In this document: one piece after another, positions 47,480-58,510 of the stretch | Layout: each line of letters starts with the position of its first letter | Numbering within the stretch: position 1 is the stretch's first letter | Source of the DNA: Dermacentor variabilis | Taxonomy: Eukaryota; Arthropoda; Arachnida; Ixodida; Ixodidae | NCBI RefSeq assembly: GCF_050947875.1 | Contig: NC_134568.1 | Span: forward strand, 208,856,845-208,920,844 | Reading direction: 5' to 3' | DNA: 64,000 nucleotides | Translations under genes and position numbers: made by a program | Notes under the pieces: model-generated | What the model was told of the DNA's origin: nothing | Databases searched by the model: none | What the model saw: only the letters and a program-made list of their open reading frames with translations

Positions 47480-49420
47480 GTCTGATTCAGTAACATGAAG
47501 TTTCCCATTCCGCGACTGCATTTCTTCAGTGCCTTCCCCAAAAGCAATGTGATTTATGCTCTCGTGCCGGTCTTTTACCTGTTTGTGGAGTCTCCAGAGG
47601 ACGTGTGCATCTGCGAGTTTTTCCCCAGGACGGTTAGCGACGTCGAAAGTTTATTGCTGTATTTCGGCTATCCATCTCGCAAGTCGTCCTTTCAGTTGTG
47701 CTTAAATGAAGACGTAGCTCAGTGCTTGATTGTCGGTGAATAACTTGAATTGACGCCCTTCCAAATAGGAGCGGAAACAACCAAGAGCCATTACCACAAC
47801 TAGGGCGTTTCTTTTTCGGTAGGGTCATATTCATGAGCCTTGGAAAATGTTTAAGGATTATGTCCGATAACTTTCAGCTTACGATGAGATGGCTCTGTCA
47901 GATCTCTCTGGTACAGTACAGCACCGGCTCCAATTTGTGAAGCATCCCTGCAAAGTCGGAACGGAAGACTAAAATCAGCGGGAACGAGAACATGATCTGA
48001 TGAGATGGTTTGTACCAAGTAATTGTAGGTCTAATCGCATTTCTTTGACCATACGAAGGGCATTTCCTTCTTCAGTAGGACTATCAGGCGTTTAGTATTT
48101 GTGGCATACCCTGGAGTGAAACTTCTGAAATGTTCCGCTAATCCAAGAAAGACACGCAGTGAGTGCACGTCGTGGGGTTTCACCAGCTGACTTATGTGTT
48201 CAAGCGACTCGTCTTTTGTACTCTTGGTGCGACTGTCAAACATTATTCCTAAGAATACAACGTTTCTTCGCAAAAAAATAACTTTTCCTTGTGTTTAACC
48301 TTGCCTTGCTCAGAGCCGTGATTACCTTCGTGAGGAGCTTCTCATGATGTTATTTTGTTCCTGAATAAATGGGTATGTCGTCTATACACACACTGCAAAA
48401 TAAGCCCAGGAATTTATGTAATATTTCATTCATGCTTTTCTGGAACCAGCCTCCGGAGTTTTTCCAACCGAAATAGAGCCTGTTATATACGTAGACTCTG
48501 AAGAGCGTTGTAAAATAGGAGAACTGTTTCGTCTCTTCTGTAAGAGGCACCTGCCAATACCCTTTGCATAGATCAATTCTTGAGAACCATGTACGTCCAT
48601 CGGTTTCATCAATGGTCTCGTCGATTCGGGGCATGGGAAATGAGAAAAGTTCTGTTTGTCGATTTACCAAACGACACTCAGTACAAAGACGAAATAGGCC
48701 GTCTTCTTCTGGAGCTATTGTTATGGGGGACGCGGAAGCTGATGTCAATGACCTCGTTATCTCGGCGTTTAACATTTTTTGTAGTTATGTTTTAGACCTG
48801 TCTTGTTCTCTCTTATTATGCTGTATGATTTTCTTCTGACCGGCGTCTGACGTCTCGAAGAAAAAATGGCACTTTCATGGAAATAGTTGCGGATGGGTAC
48901 TCATCGATGCAAAGAAGTTCAGGATACAAATATGGTATATTACTTGGTTTCGTATTTCTTGTTTTGTATTTCCCACTTCCCCTTTCCCCAGTGAGGAGTA
49001 GCAGGCTAGAGACACGCTCTCCAGGCCGACCTCTCCTCCTTTCTCTCCATTAAAATCTACTCCTCCTCCTCCTGAGAAAGAGCGTCCTTAAGCTCAGTTG
49101 TCACTTTCTCTTTCCACTTTCCATGTAAAGGTTCTTGCGGAAACGCTTCAGGTCTGTTCGGGATAATACAAACAAATTCCGCTCCTTCCATGACCAAAGC
49201 GTCAATCTCAATGCTTCTCGTCCGAAACATCACATTTACGCCGAACCCATTTCCGCATCATTTTAACAGTTCCATCATAACTGTGAATTTTTATAATAGT
49301 ACCGATACGAATATCTTCGCTCTTTACCAAACACTTCTTTAGTATGGTAACATAAGCTCATGTGTCTTTTAATGCTTTGAGGCTCTGTCCGTTGATCATC
49401 AGCGTTGCGTGTAGTATATC
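47480..49420 (-). pseudogene. Ty3/gypsy-type pol fragment: protease, RT, RNase H
   Basis: Decayed LTR-retrotransposon pol on the minus strand. The protease region at about 49400-49330 has LINGQSLKALKDT followed by TGA where the Gly of the DTG active site belongs. The RT at 48775-48350 has FSRIDLCKGYWQVPL (motif A), a WFQKSMNEIL region and CIDDIPIYS (motif C). The connection region at 48273-48031 has FLGLAEHFRSFTPGY and LLKKEMPFVW. Below it, RNase H-like sequence (TDNQALSYV near 47720) runs in broken frames. At about 47470 the element is cut off by the minisatellite, and integrase does not follow. No LTR identified. Confidence 0.75.
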
Positions 49421-50378
49421 GGAGATTATCAAATGCAAAATGACACATAATATCGAAAAGTCTTGTTGCTTACCCTGGCTCGCTTAACTCTCACTGATAT
49501 CCATTAGGGAGTAGGGAGCCAAGCATTGTGTCAGCTGAGGTGTAGCCAACAGCTGTTGTATGCTCATCACTGAATGACGCTTGACTTGTTCTTGTGTCCC
49601 GGTATGGTCATTTCAACGTTGATTCTCTGCATAAGCATACCATAATGAAAACACTACCTCTTAGACTAAATCCAGTGCTCTCGCTTTAGCTTACTTTCGC
49701 TCCTCTCGCGTGATGCCATAGAGAATTATGGTCGCGACCGGTGGTTCTGGACGATCGGAATCTGCAATTTCTAATAGTCTTCTCTTTTCAAGGAAGTACT
49801 CTAGCAAACTGCCAGATTAGTGTTTATAGAAGGCCTTGTCCCGGTGCTCTACAGGGTCGGTTTCAAATGCCTTCGTGAAACTTAGGCGCCTTGCATTCCA
49901 AGGATCGTCTGCTTGGTCAACTGTAACCGGGTCGCTTCCCTGCATTTCCTTCTAAGTACAATCGCAACTGTTCCACGCGATCTTTGTTATTGTTTGATGC
50001 ATTATTTTCTCAAGCATACTCATAAAGCCTTATTCATGATATGGCTGAGGTCGACTCTCCATCAATAAAGATATACGCCACTAAAGCAGCAGTAATGCGT
50101 AATCGAACTAAATCTAAACAAGCGAAAAATGGTTAAAGAAACAGAGAACTGTCACTTTCAATGACTTGGAGTAGAAAGGTGTTCAAACGTTGTTTTCTAC
50201 CAGTTTCTGTTCTGCGTATCTTTTACCCTTATACAGTCAACGCGGCATATATTATATCCGTAAGAAAAGATACGAGCTATGAAATTTCTGAAAGGTAAAG
50301 GTCAGCGTGAGGACAGCGTTTAATTCATTACGCGATAATCCTTGCCACGTTGCTGACATGTGGGACGAAATAGAAAAA
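49421..50378. other. Probable gag side of the Ty3/gypsy fragment, no readable gene
   Basis: Minus-strand frames are short and interrupted. Position upstream of the protease suggests decayed gag or 5' sequence, but I see no zinc knuckle or primer-binding site. Nothing else recognised. Confidence 0.35.
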
Positions 50379-50445
50379 TTATGGGGTTTAACGTGCCAAA
50401 ACCACTTTCTGATTATGAGGCACGCCGTAAGGGAGGACTCCGGAA
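50379..50445 (-). mobile_element. tRNA-derived SINE, copy 3, 3' part only
   Basis: Begins TTATGGGGTTTAACGTGCCA on the plus strand and continues through GAGGCACGCCGTAAGG to CTCCGG. The body and tRNA head are missing. A truncated member. Confidence 0.75.
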
Positions 50446-51175
50446 TGGGACGAATTGCTGCTACTGCGAACAAAGACAAGGGCTCAATTCCCAGCAGAGG
50501 CGGCCACACTCCAGTGGGGTTAACATGCTAGAGTGCCCGTGCACCAAGTTTCTTTAAAGAGAGCTAGTTGATAATTCGAAGCTTCGAATACGAATAAACT
50601 ATTACACATTAACTATTTGTGGTCGTACTTGAAAATAAACTATCTGGTTTTATATTTTCGCACATTCCAAACTGACCAAGTATTTCGCAATAACCGTATG
50701 TTAACGTCTTGTTACTGTTATCCGTCTGCAAATCGAAGTGTCACAAATTATCAGAAGTGAAACGAGGAAACAAGTTTTCGGCGAAATGCGGAAACAGAAA
50801 GGATAAGGAAAGTGTTATTTTTGGTTTCGCGGCAAGCGCCTGCAGGACAACCCGTTAGTTTTGCTTGTTGTCTGTCATTTAGTGCTTTGGCAGTCTAGTC
50901 ACCGCTGCATTCTTATTCTTTACACTACAGCGACGAGATGTAAGAGACACACTACAAGACGCTCAGATTTTCTTTCGATGTATAATATATTTTTCTTTGC
51001 AGCTACACTAATTTAACCCAGCAGAAAAATGGAAGTCTCCATCTAGCCAGAAAAACGATCTGTAAACTAAGGTGTTATGGCTGGTGCGGTTCAACGCCCC
51101 GAAGCGATACAAAGGCTATAAGAGACACTGTATGTATAGCGGAAGCCTTAGGAGTCATTATGATTTGATGATTTG
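50446..51175. other. No gene recognised
   Basis: Short inverted TTCGAAGCTTCGAATACG sequence near 50574, similar to motifs near 41260, is the only structure noted. The rest has no coding or RNA signature that I can support. Confidence 0.45.
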
Positions 51176-51412
51176 ATTCATGGGGTTTAACGTCTTCAAG
51201 CAAACCTGGGACTATGAGAGACGCCGTAGTGACGGCCTCCGGAATTTTTTTGACCACCTGGAATTCTTTAACGTGCACGCACTGCTCGTTACAACAGGGT
51301 TTTTGCATTCCATCCCCATTGAAATAGGCAGCGCTTTAACAGGCAACATTAGTCGCAAGGTCCTGGTCAACAGCAAAATGCGGTGGCCAATGCGCCACCG
51401 TGGCAGGTGAAT
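51176..51412 (-). mobile_element. tRNA-derived SINE, copy 4, diverged
   Basis: Recognised by TCATGGGGTTTAACG, ACGCCGTAGTG, TTGACCACCTGG and TTTAACGTGCACG on the plus strand, and by CACGGTGGCGCATTGGCC at the head (minus strand). The B-box region is disturbed. Confidence 0.65.
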
Positions 51413-51449
51413 CAAGTATAATTGAGACTACGATAAAAAAAATACATTC

Positions 51450-51720
51450 TGGGGTTTGCACGCCAAAACCATGATATGATTACGAGGCACATCGTATCGG
51501 GAAACTCCGGATTAATTTTGACAACCTGTGGTTGGTCAACCATGTGTACCGTAACAACCACAACAACCCGTGTACCGTGCAGCCAATGCACGGTACACGG
51601 GCGTTTTTTTTTTTTTCATTTAACCCCCATCGAAATGCGGCCGCAGTGGCCGGGATTTCATCCGGCGATTTCGGGCTCAGCAGCGCAATCCCAAAGCCAC
51701 TAAGCCACCACGGTGGGTGC
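51450..51720 (-). mobile_element. tRNA-derived SINE, copy 5, with an internal hairpin insert
   Basis: Head CACCCACCGTGGTGGCTTAG on the minus strand, body CCACTGCGGCCGCATTTCGA. In the body a stretch with a T11 run and a perfect stem-loop (51567-51601) replaces the usual short region. This makes it about 40 bp longer than copy 2. Confidence 0.72.
51567..51601. repeat. Perfect 14 bp stem-loop
   Basis: CCCGTGTACCGTGC, loop AGCCAAT, GCACGGTACACGGG. The stem is perfect. It lies within SINE copy 5 and derives from the stretch that in other copies reads CCCGTG..TGCATTGG. Confidence 0.9.
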
Positions 51721-51907
51721 GACTATGTAGCAGACCCGCATTTGAGTAGTGCAAAACAAAATATTAGAGCATGCTTTACATCGCGTAGCCACTTCGATTT
51801 CTTTCTTATCAAAACCAGCAGACTCGACTTGTGCGCGCTAGAACATGCGAGTGTCCTGCTGCTGCTAAGCATTGTAATGCTGCGCCTATGAACACTTTCT
51901 CAGAAAG

Positions 51908-51913
51908 TTTAAT
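51908..51913 (-). terminator. ATTAAA poly(A) signal of the cuticle gene
   Basis: ATTAAA on the minus strand, 162 bp after the stop codon at 52075. A common variant of AATAAA. No nearer candidate is seen in the 3' flank. Confidence 0.5.
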
Positions 51914-52074
51914 TAGTAACTCTGTACATTGCAACAACAAAACTTCGCTATTCCAACTGCTACGAATCACTCGAAGTTATTCGACACTACCGGCGGAAGA
52001 CTCAGCAACAGTCCGGCTTTGCCCAACGCACCAACGCCGGTCCAGATCACTTGAACTTGCGCTTTCCACACTCA

Positions 52075-53589
52075 TTAGGACTTCAGATGCTTGGCCTTGA
52101 CCACCACTCCATTTCCGACGCCGCCGAGTCCACCCCCGAGTCCGCCTCCATAACCCAGACCCCCAGCACCGTATCCGAGGCCTCCGAGGCCTGCGCCTCC
52201 GAGACCGACGCCACCGAGACCGACGCCACCGAGACCGACGCCTCCGAGGCCGGCACCCCCGAAGCCTGATCCCGCTAGGCCCACGCCTCCAAGGCCCCCG
52301 AGGCCACCAAATCCGCCGACGAACGCTGGTCCGCCGAACCCGCCTAGCACGAGCGGTGCAGCAGCCACAGCTGGGGTGGACGCGATGGCCGGCGCAGCCA
52401 CGGCGTGCGTGACGTGCACCACAGGTCTGATGGCGTGGTGGACGGTGGCCACCGGATGGCGTACGTAGCTCACCACTGGCTTGGTGACGTACTTAAGGTG
52501 TATCACGGGCTGCTTCAGGAACGATACAGTAGCCACGGGTGTCGCCACTGGCGCTGGAATGGACACGGTCTGGCTTACGGCAACTGGAGCGCCCACGGAC
52601 ACCGGACCTGTGGGTACTGCAGGGCCTGCTAAGCCGCCCACGCCACCACCCAGTGCGGCGCCAAGAACTCCCGCAAGGCCGCCTCCGAGACCTCCTCCGA
52701 GACCATCACCGAGGCCGCCGCCGGCACCGCCAAGGCCAGGACCCAGACCACCACCGCCTCCATTGAGCCCTGGGCCGCCAGGCCCTGCTGCACCCGGTCC
52801 CAGGCCACCGGCACCACCGCCTATGTTACCGGCGTAGGCGCTGGCGACCAGGAAAGCCATTAAAACCACCTGCACCAGAATCGAACATTAGTGGTAAATC
52901 GCGAATAATCATCCCCGATTCTCATGTGTACTCTTTAGCAGTGGAAAAAAAAGAAATTTGTGTGCCTGAAAGTTAGCCTTCGCAAGAGGTATGTCCTAAA
53001 AAGGCAGCCAGTCAGGCACAAAATATTCTGTAGATCCTGCAATCTTATATCTAATTTGGATCTGCTCGTTCTTTTTTCGACACATGACGTCGTCAATATC
53101 AGCGAGGCGGCAAAGCTGCTTTTCCGCACTATCGCAGCAATGCCACACACACCCACACACGCACACAGACACACCGAGATTTTAAATATTACCATGTTGG
53201 TGAGTAATCACTTAGCGTACTAGAAAAATGTCCATATTATTATGGCATGTGTATCGCTGAACATACGGATTGCTCACACATTGCTGCTTATTACCATTGC
53301 TGCTTATTACCGCCACATTACCTTCGAGGGTAATTTCGGAAAATGAGTTGTTTTACATGACCGCACCTTCCTGTTGTTTTGCGCAAAAAAAGAGATAATT
53401 AATGGGTTAGTAAGACAACATCGCAGTCCTGAAGGCGGCAAAAAAAGGGTCAGCTCCTGTTTTACTGCCTTCGGACGCCGACTTCGTTACGGGGTTGGCA
53501 GTAGCCCTGGAAAGAAGTGTAAGTACTATACGAGATCGTATAGACGACAAAGCAGCGTGTTCGCGTTGTCTGCTTACGAGTGCATTCAT
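52075..53589 (-). CDS. Secreted glycine-rich cuticle-type protein, two exons
   Basis: Spliced model: exon 1 53589-53578 (ATG AAT GCA CTC), donor GTAAGC, intron 53577-52870 (708 bp), acceptor TGCAG, exon 2 52869-52075 ending TAA. It encodes 268 residues. The start MNALVVLMAFLVASAYAG is a signal peptide, cleavage likely after AYA. Residues about 19-85 are Gly/Pro-rich, 90-165 are Val/Pro/His-rich (VIHLKYVTKPVV, VATVHHAIRPVVHV), and 180-260 are GLGG and GYGG repeats. Such proteins are extracellular structural components of arthropod cuticle or tick attachment cement. A tiny first exon cutting the signal peptide is typical of arthropod cuticle genes. There is no chitin-binding R&R motif, so cuticle versus cement cannot be decided. 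Exon 2 alone lacks an upstream ATG in frame, which is why exon 1 is needed. Confidence 0.82.
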
Positions 53590-53620
53590 GGCTGGTGACT
53601 CCTTGTAGCCACAGCTGTCG

Positions 53621-53660
53621 ACTGACTCGTGCTCCCGCGCTTGTCGGCTACATATTTATA
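53621..53660 (-). promoter_or_regulatory. Core promoter of the cuticle gene: TATA box and TCAGT initiator
   Basis: On the minus strand TATAAATATG (53660-53651) is followed by TCAGT (53625-53621), the arthropod initiator consensus, with its A 37 bp from the first T of the TATA box. The usual distance is about 30, so it is slightly long. The ATG lies 34 bp after the initiator A, giving a short 5' UTR. Confidence 0.65.
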
Positions 53661-54966
53661 CTGTCGCCTGGTGAGGAGAAATACTCTCGCCTGCACCCAA
53701 GTGCCGAGCCACATCTGACGACAGTTCTACGGTACTATTTTTCTTTTCAATTTCTTGCTTCGAATGTTTTCGGCAGGGGCAGCGCAGAGGTTCCGATAGC
53801 GTCCGGAGACAAGTGTTTTACGTGTTTTGAATAACAGTCGCCGTGGCCCGGGCTAGTTCCTGCAAAGTGAAACGCTTTGTGCGCCGCTCGAAGCCTATAG
53901 TGGCCGACGCCTGCCCAGCGGCACTGACGGTGTCGATATCCGATGACTTCGGCGTGGCTCCCCGGCTTGTATACAGCTATAAACTCTGCTGGGCAGGAGA
54001 AACAAGAGAGGGTGAATTACACGAAGGCGGGCAGAGAGGAGCACACGGAACGAGGAAGGTCCACCGGCCGCGCTCCTCTTCGAGACGTCCCGGCACTTCA
54101 CCGCGCGGGCATGCGATTTCATCGGCGCTCAGGGAAGCGCTGGGAGGCCGCCGCAGGCGCGAAGCCTCAAGCTGTGGCAGTGGCACGAGCTCGGCTGGGT
54201 ACAAGGCACTTGCCACGTCGTTTCTGTGATTTTAGCCGACAAATCTGGCGCCTAGCGGAAGGTACCGGCGCTCGTTTGAGTGCGGGTGTTACAAAAATAA
54301 AACCTCCTGTTACCCTGGATGGTGTTGAACAGTGCACCGAGTGCATCCGCCATGCTGTGCAGCGGTTCGTTTTGATAAGACTAGAGAGTGAACGCGCCCT
54401 CCCTGTCTGCTCTTGAATATCAGTACTGCGAGTGTTTTAAATGCGCAGTGGATAAAAGAAATATGACACAGAATGCAGGGCCCCAAATACGCCAGACCGT
54501 GGGAAAAGAAAGAGTCGCAGCGTTGGTGGACTGAGATTGTGTTTCGTGGTATCAAGCCCTTGACGTGTGTCTGTCTCTGTTTGCTTTTACGCCCGGAACG
54601 TAGACGAAACGGGACAGGAACCACGCTAAGTACTATCACGGAAATTCCGAAGCGGTCGCCTTCCTGGGCCGATTGTTCCGTCGCCATATAATCTGCCCTT
54701 TTCAGTTTTGTGTGTTACTTATGCGTCCAAAGGTCTAGGTAGACTGCTCTCACGGGTGTTCGCTTCGGTACTCAGCGAAAACAGATGGCGCGGGCTGATA
54801 GACAAACACGAAACTTTTACTTCCGCATCCTGCGTCATTTGACGGTCTGTGTCCCAATACCGCGTTGAATTCGCACAGAATTGAGGCCCCAGTAGTAATA
54901 TAATTATTTAGTCTTCGACCAAGCGAAGAAAAGGAATGTTGTCCGTTTTATGAAAGCCATTGCGCT
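53661..54966. other. Upstream flank, GC-rich, no gene recognised
   Basis: Overlapping open frames on both strands in the GC-rich part 53840-54420 are a base-composition effect. A plus-strand TATAAA lies near 53975 and an AATAAA near 54296, so a small transcript cannot be ruled out, but no domain is visible. Confidence 0.4.
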
Positions 54967-55215
54967 ACCCGCCGTGGTGGTGCAGTGGTTTTGGCGTTGC
55001 GCTGCTAAGCCAGAGGGCGCGGTTTCAAATCCCGGCCACGGCGGCCGCGTTTTGATGGGGGGCGAAATGCAAAAACGCTGGTCTAGCGTGAATCGCGTGC
55101 ACGTTAAAGAACCCCAGATGATTCAAATTAATCCGGGGTCTCTCACTATGGCGTGTTTCATAATGAAATCGTGGTTTTAGCACGTAAAATACCAGGATTA
55201 GATTCAATTATGATG
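54967..55215 (+). mobile_element. tRNA-derived SINE, copy 6, the only plus-strand copy
   Basis: Starts ACCCGCCGTGGTGGTGCAGT (A-box region), B-box-like GGTTTCAAATCCCGG, body GGCGGCCGCGTTTTGATGGG, GTGCACGTTAAAGAACCCC, and ends near AGCACGTAAAATACC. The head is well preserved. Confidence 0.78.
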
Positions 55216-57834
55216 ATCGACAATACATCCTTCCTGGTAGGACATACCATGTTTGCCCTCCGCCCAAATAATGAGGTTCAAGATTCATGCGCCGTCATAA
55301 ATTATTGCGCCCATTTCTATGCAGGCGTCACTAACCCACATCGAGAATTACTGTTATTTTAACTAGTAACTTCTTTCATAATTTCTCTTAAATACTTATA
55401 GAGAGAGCAGTATAATCTTATAGAAGCAAATAAATATTGTGGACATAAATCTCGCCCATTAATATTGAAATGCGAGCTGACTAATATGCATATGCTGTGA
55501 AATTTCGGTCCATCATTGCTCCAAATAATATCACAGCAACTTTGCGTGACTGGAACATTTATCGTCGCTTTGTGGGCCGCTTGTTGGCAAGTCTCGTTTC
55601 CTTGCTGATAATGTAGGGATTAGCAACAGAATGCGATTTTTCACTTCAAGTGCTAATCCTCTCTTTGCAGGAGGCCCAATAGATCGGTGTCGTTACCACC
55701 ACGTACTACCGGAACACTCCCTGCATACTTACACGACCTAGCTAGCAGCAAATGAAAGATAAAAAGATGTGCTACTGGCACACTGCCTCGCTCAGCTAGA
55801 CTGTAAAGCAGCGAGAAGAATTTTCTGGATTACCTGTCCCACTTACATACTACACGCCGCTGATGTTTACATCTGCGAAATAGATTTTCGCATCTTCACA
55901 AATAAACAACGAGCGAAAGCCAACGGAAAACGAAGCTTATCAGCATATACTCGTAGTTTACCAACTTTCTCAATGTTTATGCATACCCTTAACTAGAGCA
56001 CACCTGTCTTAGGAGAACGACATCCAGTCCCTTGAGTCTGATTGTGTACATGTGTGACCCCGAATTTATTTTTTGCATCAAAAGTGTCAGACACTGACTC
56101 CTTCGAGCTTGTTGTTATCTCACTAACATTGTTCAGGACAATTGAATAAGCAACTGTTGCAATGTTGACATACACGCCTATTACGAAAACTTCAATTTAT
56201 AAGGACGTTCTCAGGAGGAAGGGAGGGGAGGTAGCTGGCATTGCATGGTGGGCGATGTACAGCGCTATCAGAGCAGGCAACGCGACAATTGAAACAAATG
56301 ACAGTTCGATGGGTCTTCGATATTTGTTTCCTTGCGTGCGTCGTTTGAAGTGCACTGTACACAATCTAATATGTGGTTCGCAAACATGTCTCGCTTGTAG
56401 CACGTTTGAACAGTTTCACATAACATTACGTCAAGAAACACTTAGTGATGAATTAAATAGCAGCTACTGTTCATTTATTAGTTCTGTAAGTGATTGTACA
56501 AACTTCATCCGCGGATGCCAACAAATTGCGCATTAATTAGTGGATGTTTTTATTCCACGTCAGCTTTCCTTCTACAGCGAACAGCAGTTGAGAGCCAGGA
56601 AATGAGCTGATCATATTTCGTTGTTTTGTTCTTTCATCACGATTTGGTTCAGGCACCCAGCACAGCTTCGAATTTATTTAAAAAATAAAATAAAATAAAA
56701 ACATCCGAGCAAGTATACCTGTGGTCGAACCAACGATCTTGGGAATTCCAGGCCTACATGATAACCACAACATAAAAACGCGTTTCACAGTCGTTGAGCT
56801 AAGGGGGTCACTGGATTCAGGTTTTAGAGCGACGCTGTTAAGGGGGGGGGGGGGGGGGGTGTTGCGCATCGGCTTTTGTGTGGCGAAGGCCGCCGGGCGA
56901 CGTTGTGATCAATGTAAACGTAATGCAACGTGTGTCAGAGCTTTAAATTTGCTTTAAAACGTAATGATCAATGATTGTAAAATAAAAGTTTCAAGTTACA
57001 ACACATTCTTTGCGCGTTTTTCTAGCGAATAATCCGTATTCTAGCGTCGCGTTGTACCGACTCCACGTTCGAGGTCGGCTTGGAACTCATACGGCTGCGG
57101 AAGTGAAAGTGCTGACTTCGTGGGAGAGCCGTCACTAAGAAGGGTGAGACAACCCGACCGCTTATATACATTCACTGTCGTTGCTGTATCAGATTGGCAC
57201 GTATCTGCGAAGGATTTTTAAAGCGAATATCTTTATTTGGCTCTTTCACTTGTTTTCGGGGTTGCTCGCCGTTGTTCGCCGTGGTGCTGCAACGCCGCCT
57301 GCATGGGGCGGCCTTCACTAAGAACAGCCATCCATGACCGCACTCGAACGCAGCTGCCGTGGGCCAGCAAACAGACCCTTGGTGCATATATATCCGAAGG
57401 GTGTGAAATGTCGCTTATACCGCTTCGCGGTCTTTGATGTATCAGTTTCTCAGATTGGCATACATCGGTGAAGGATTTGTTTCGTGTACCAAAAAATCAA
57501 CCTCACTGGGAAAATATGCGACAACTGAAAATCCCACAGAACATAACCGAATGCAGCGTAGAAGAGTGACGGCAATACGTGCCTAATTGACTTTAATTCC
57601 TATTTAGTACAGACAGTTTAGCTTCATTATCATATTGTGGAAGGTGTAAATCTGTACGTTGGGGCATGTAGCCGTGACGAAAACTTTTCTTTACCTATGC
57701 CGCTGTAAGTACCAACCTTAAGAACAATTTTGCTTAAATAGACTTCAGCAGAACTATCTTTAAAAACATGATGTACACGGACATTTCCTATGGGGTTCCA
57801 ATCTTTCGATGACGTTTTCTAATGGCGTCTCATC
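55216..57834. other. No gene recognised
   Basis: 2.6 kb of mixed sequence. Noted inside: an AAAAT short repeat near 56680-56700, the G18 run (separate entry), and two similar stretches about 260 bp apart (AGATTGGCACGTATCTGCG near 57190 and AGATTGGCATACATCGGTG near 57453) that suggest a small duplication. The best minus-strand frame (57387-57172) and plus-strand 56162-56536 have no domain I know. Confidence 0.4.
56842..56859 (+). repeat. G18 homopolymer
   Basis: Eighteen uninterrupted G residues on the plus strand. Prone to replication slippage and quadruplex formation. The exact length may be an assembly estimate. Confidence 0.9.
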
Positions 57835-57842
57835 TTTGCTAT

Positions 57843-58502
57843 CATGGAGGAAGGAAACTGAGGAGAGGCCCTACCCCCTCCGCGCGCTAGGAGAAAAGTG
57901 TGGAGGAAATGACGTAGTAGGTTCTCCTTTGTTTTGCTGTTTTTTTTTATTTCTTTGCTGTAGTGGCCCCGCCTTTCGGGCCACAATGGCGGCTTTGTTA
58001 TTGTTCTGTGCGCAAACACGTGTTGCTCCGTAGGTTTCGTACCGTGGCAAAGGCGCCGTGCGGGCAGGTTTGCGTTGGTCTCCGTGTTTTGTTGCGCTGC
58101 GTTATCTGGACCGTGCTCTACCGGATGTTGCTGTGGCCAGATGGGACAGGAGGAACTAAAGTTCGTGAAATGAACGCGCATGCAATGCTGTACGCAATGA
58201 ACCGCTCCACGGCAATGGCAACGGACGAAGGAATATCCGCGGAAAATTATACCCTCTTTGTCGGAATCATGCTAACGTGCGAACGATTGTTTAGTATTGC
58301 TGCGGAGCGCGCGGGTCGGAGCAGCACGGTTGCGCACAGCGCGGCTTGTTGGTTTCGCGAGAAATGTAAACAAAAGAGGAGAGCTGGCCCGATAGGCGGA
58401 GCAACGCCATGAGCAATGGCCATGAGCAACGCCAACTTCCGGCTTCACTTTAGCTTCACAATGAGTGACGTCAGGGCCTCTCCTGAGTTTCCTTCCTTCG
58501 TG
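57843..58502. mobile_element. 660 bp TIR element with perfect 8 bp target duplication
   Basis: Flanked by TTTGCTAT on both sides (57835-57842 and 58503-58510). The 30 bp ends are CATGGAGGAAGGAAACTGAG... and (reverse complement) CACGAAGGAAGGAAACTCAG..., both continuing GAGAGGCCCT. An 8 bp duplication and a 5' CA fit the hAT superfamily, or P-type elements. No transposase is encoded, so it is non-autonomous. The interior has an AATGGCGGC motif and GC-rich parts without a gene. Confidence 0.85.
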
Positions 58503-58510
58503 TTTGCTAT

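Noticed and set aside
52481..52837. Proline-rich plus-strand frames over the cuticle gene
   Set aside because: They are the antisense shadow of GGC/GGT glycine codons in exon 2.
53843..54416. Overlapping frames of 120 to 157 codons upstream of the cuticle gene
   Set aside because: Present on both strands in a GC-rich stretch with few stop codons. No motif supports any of them.
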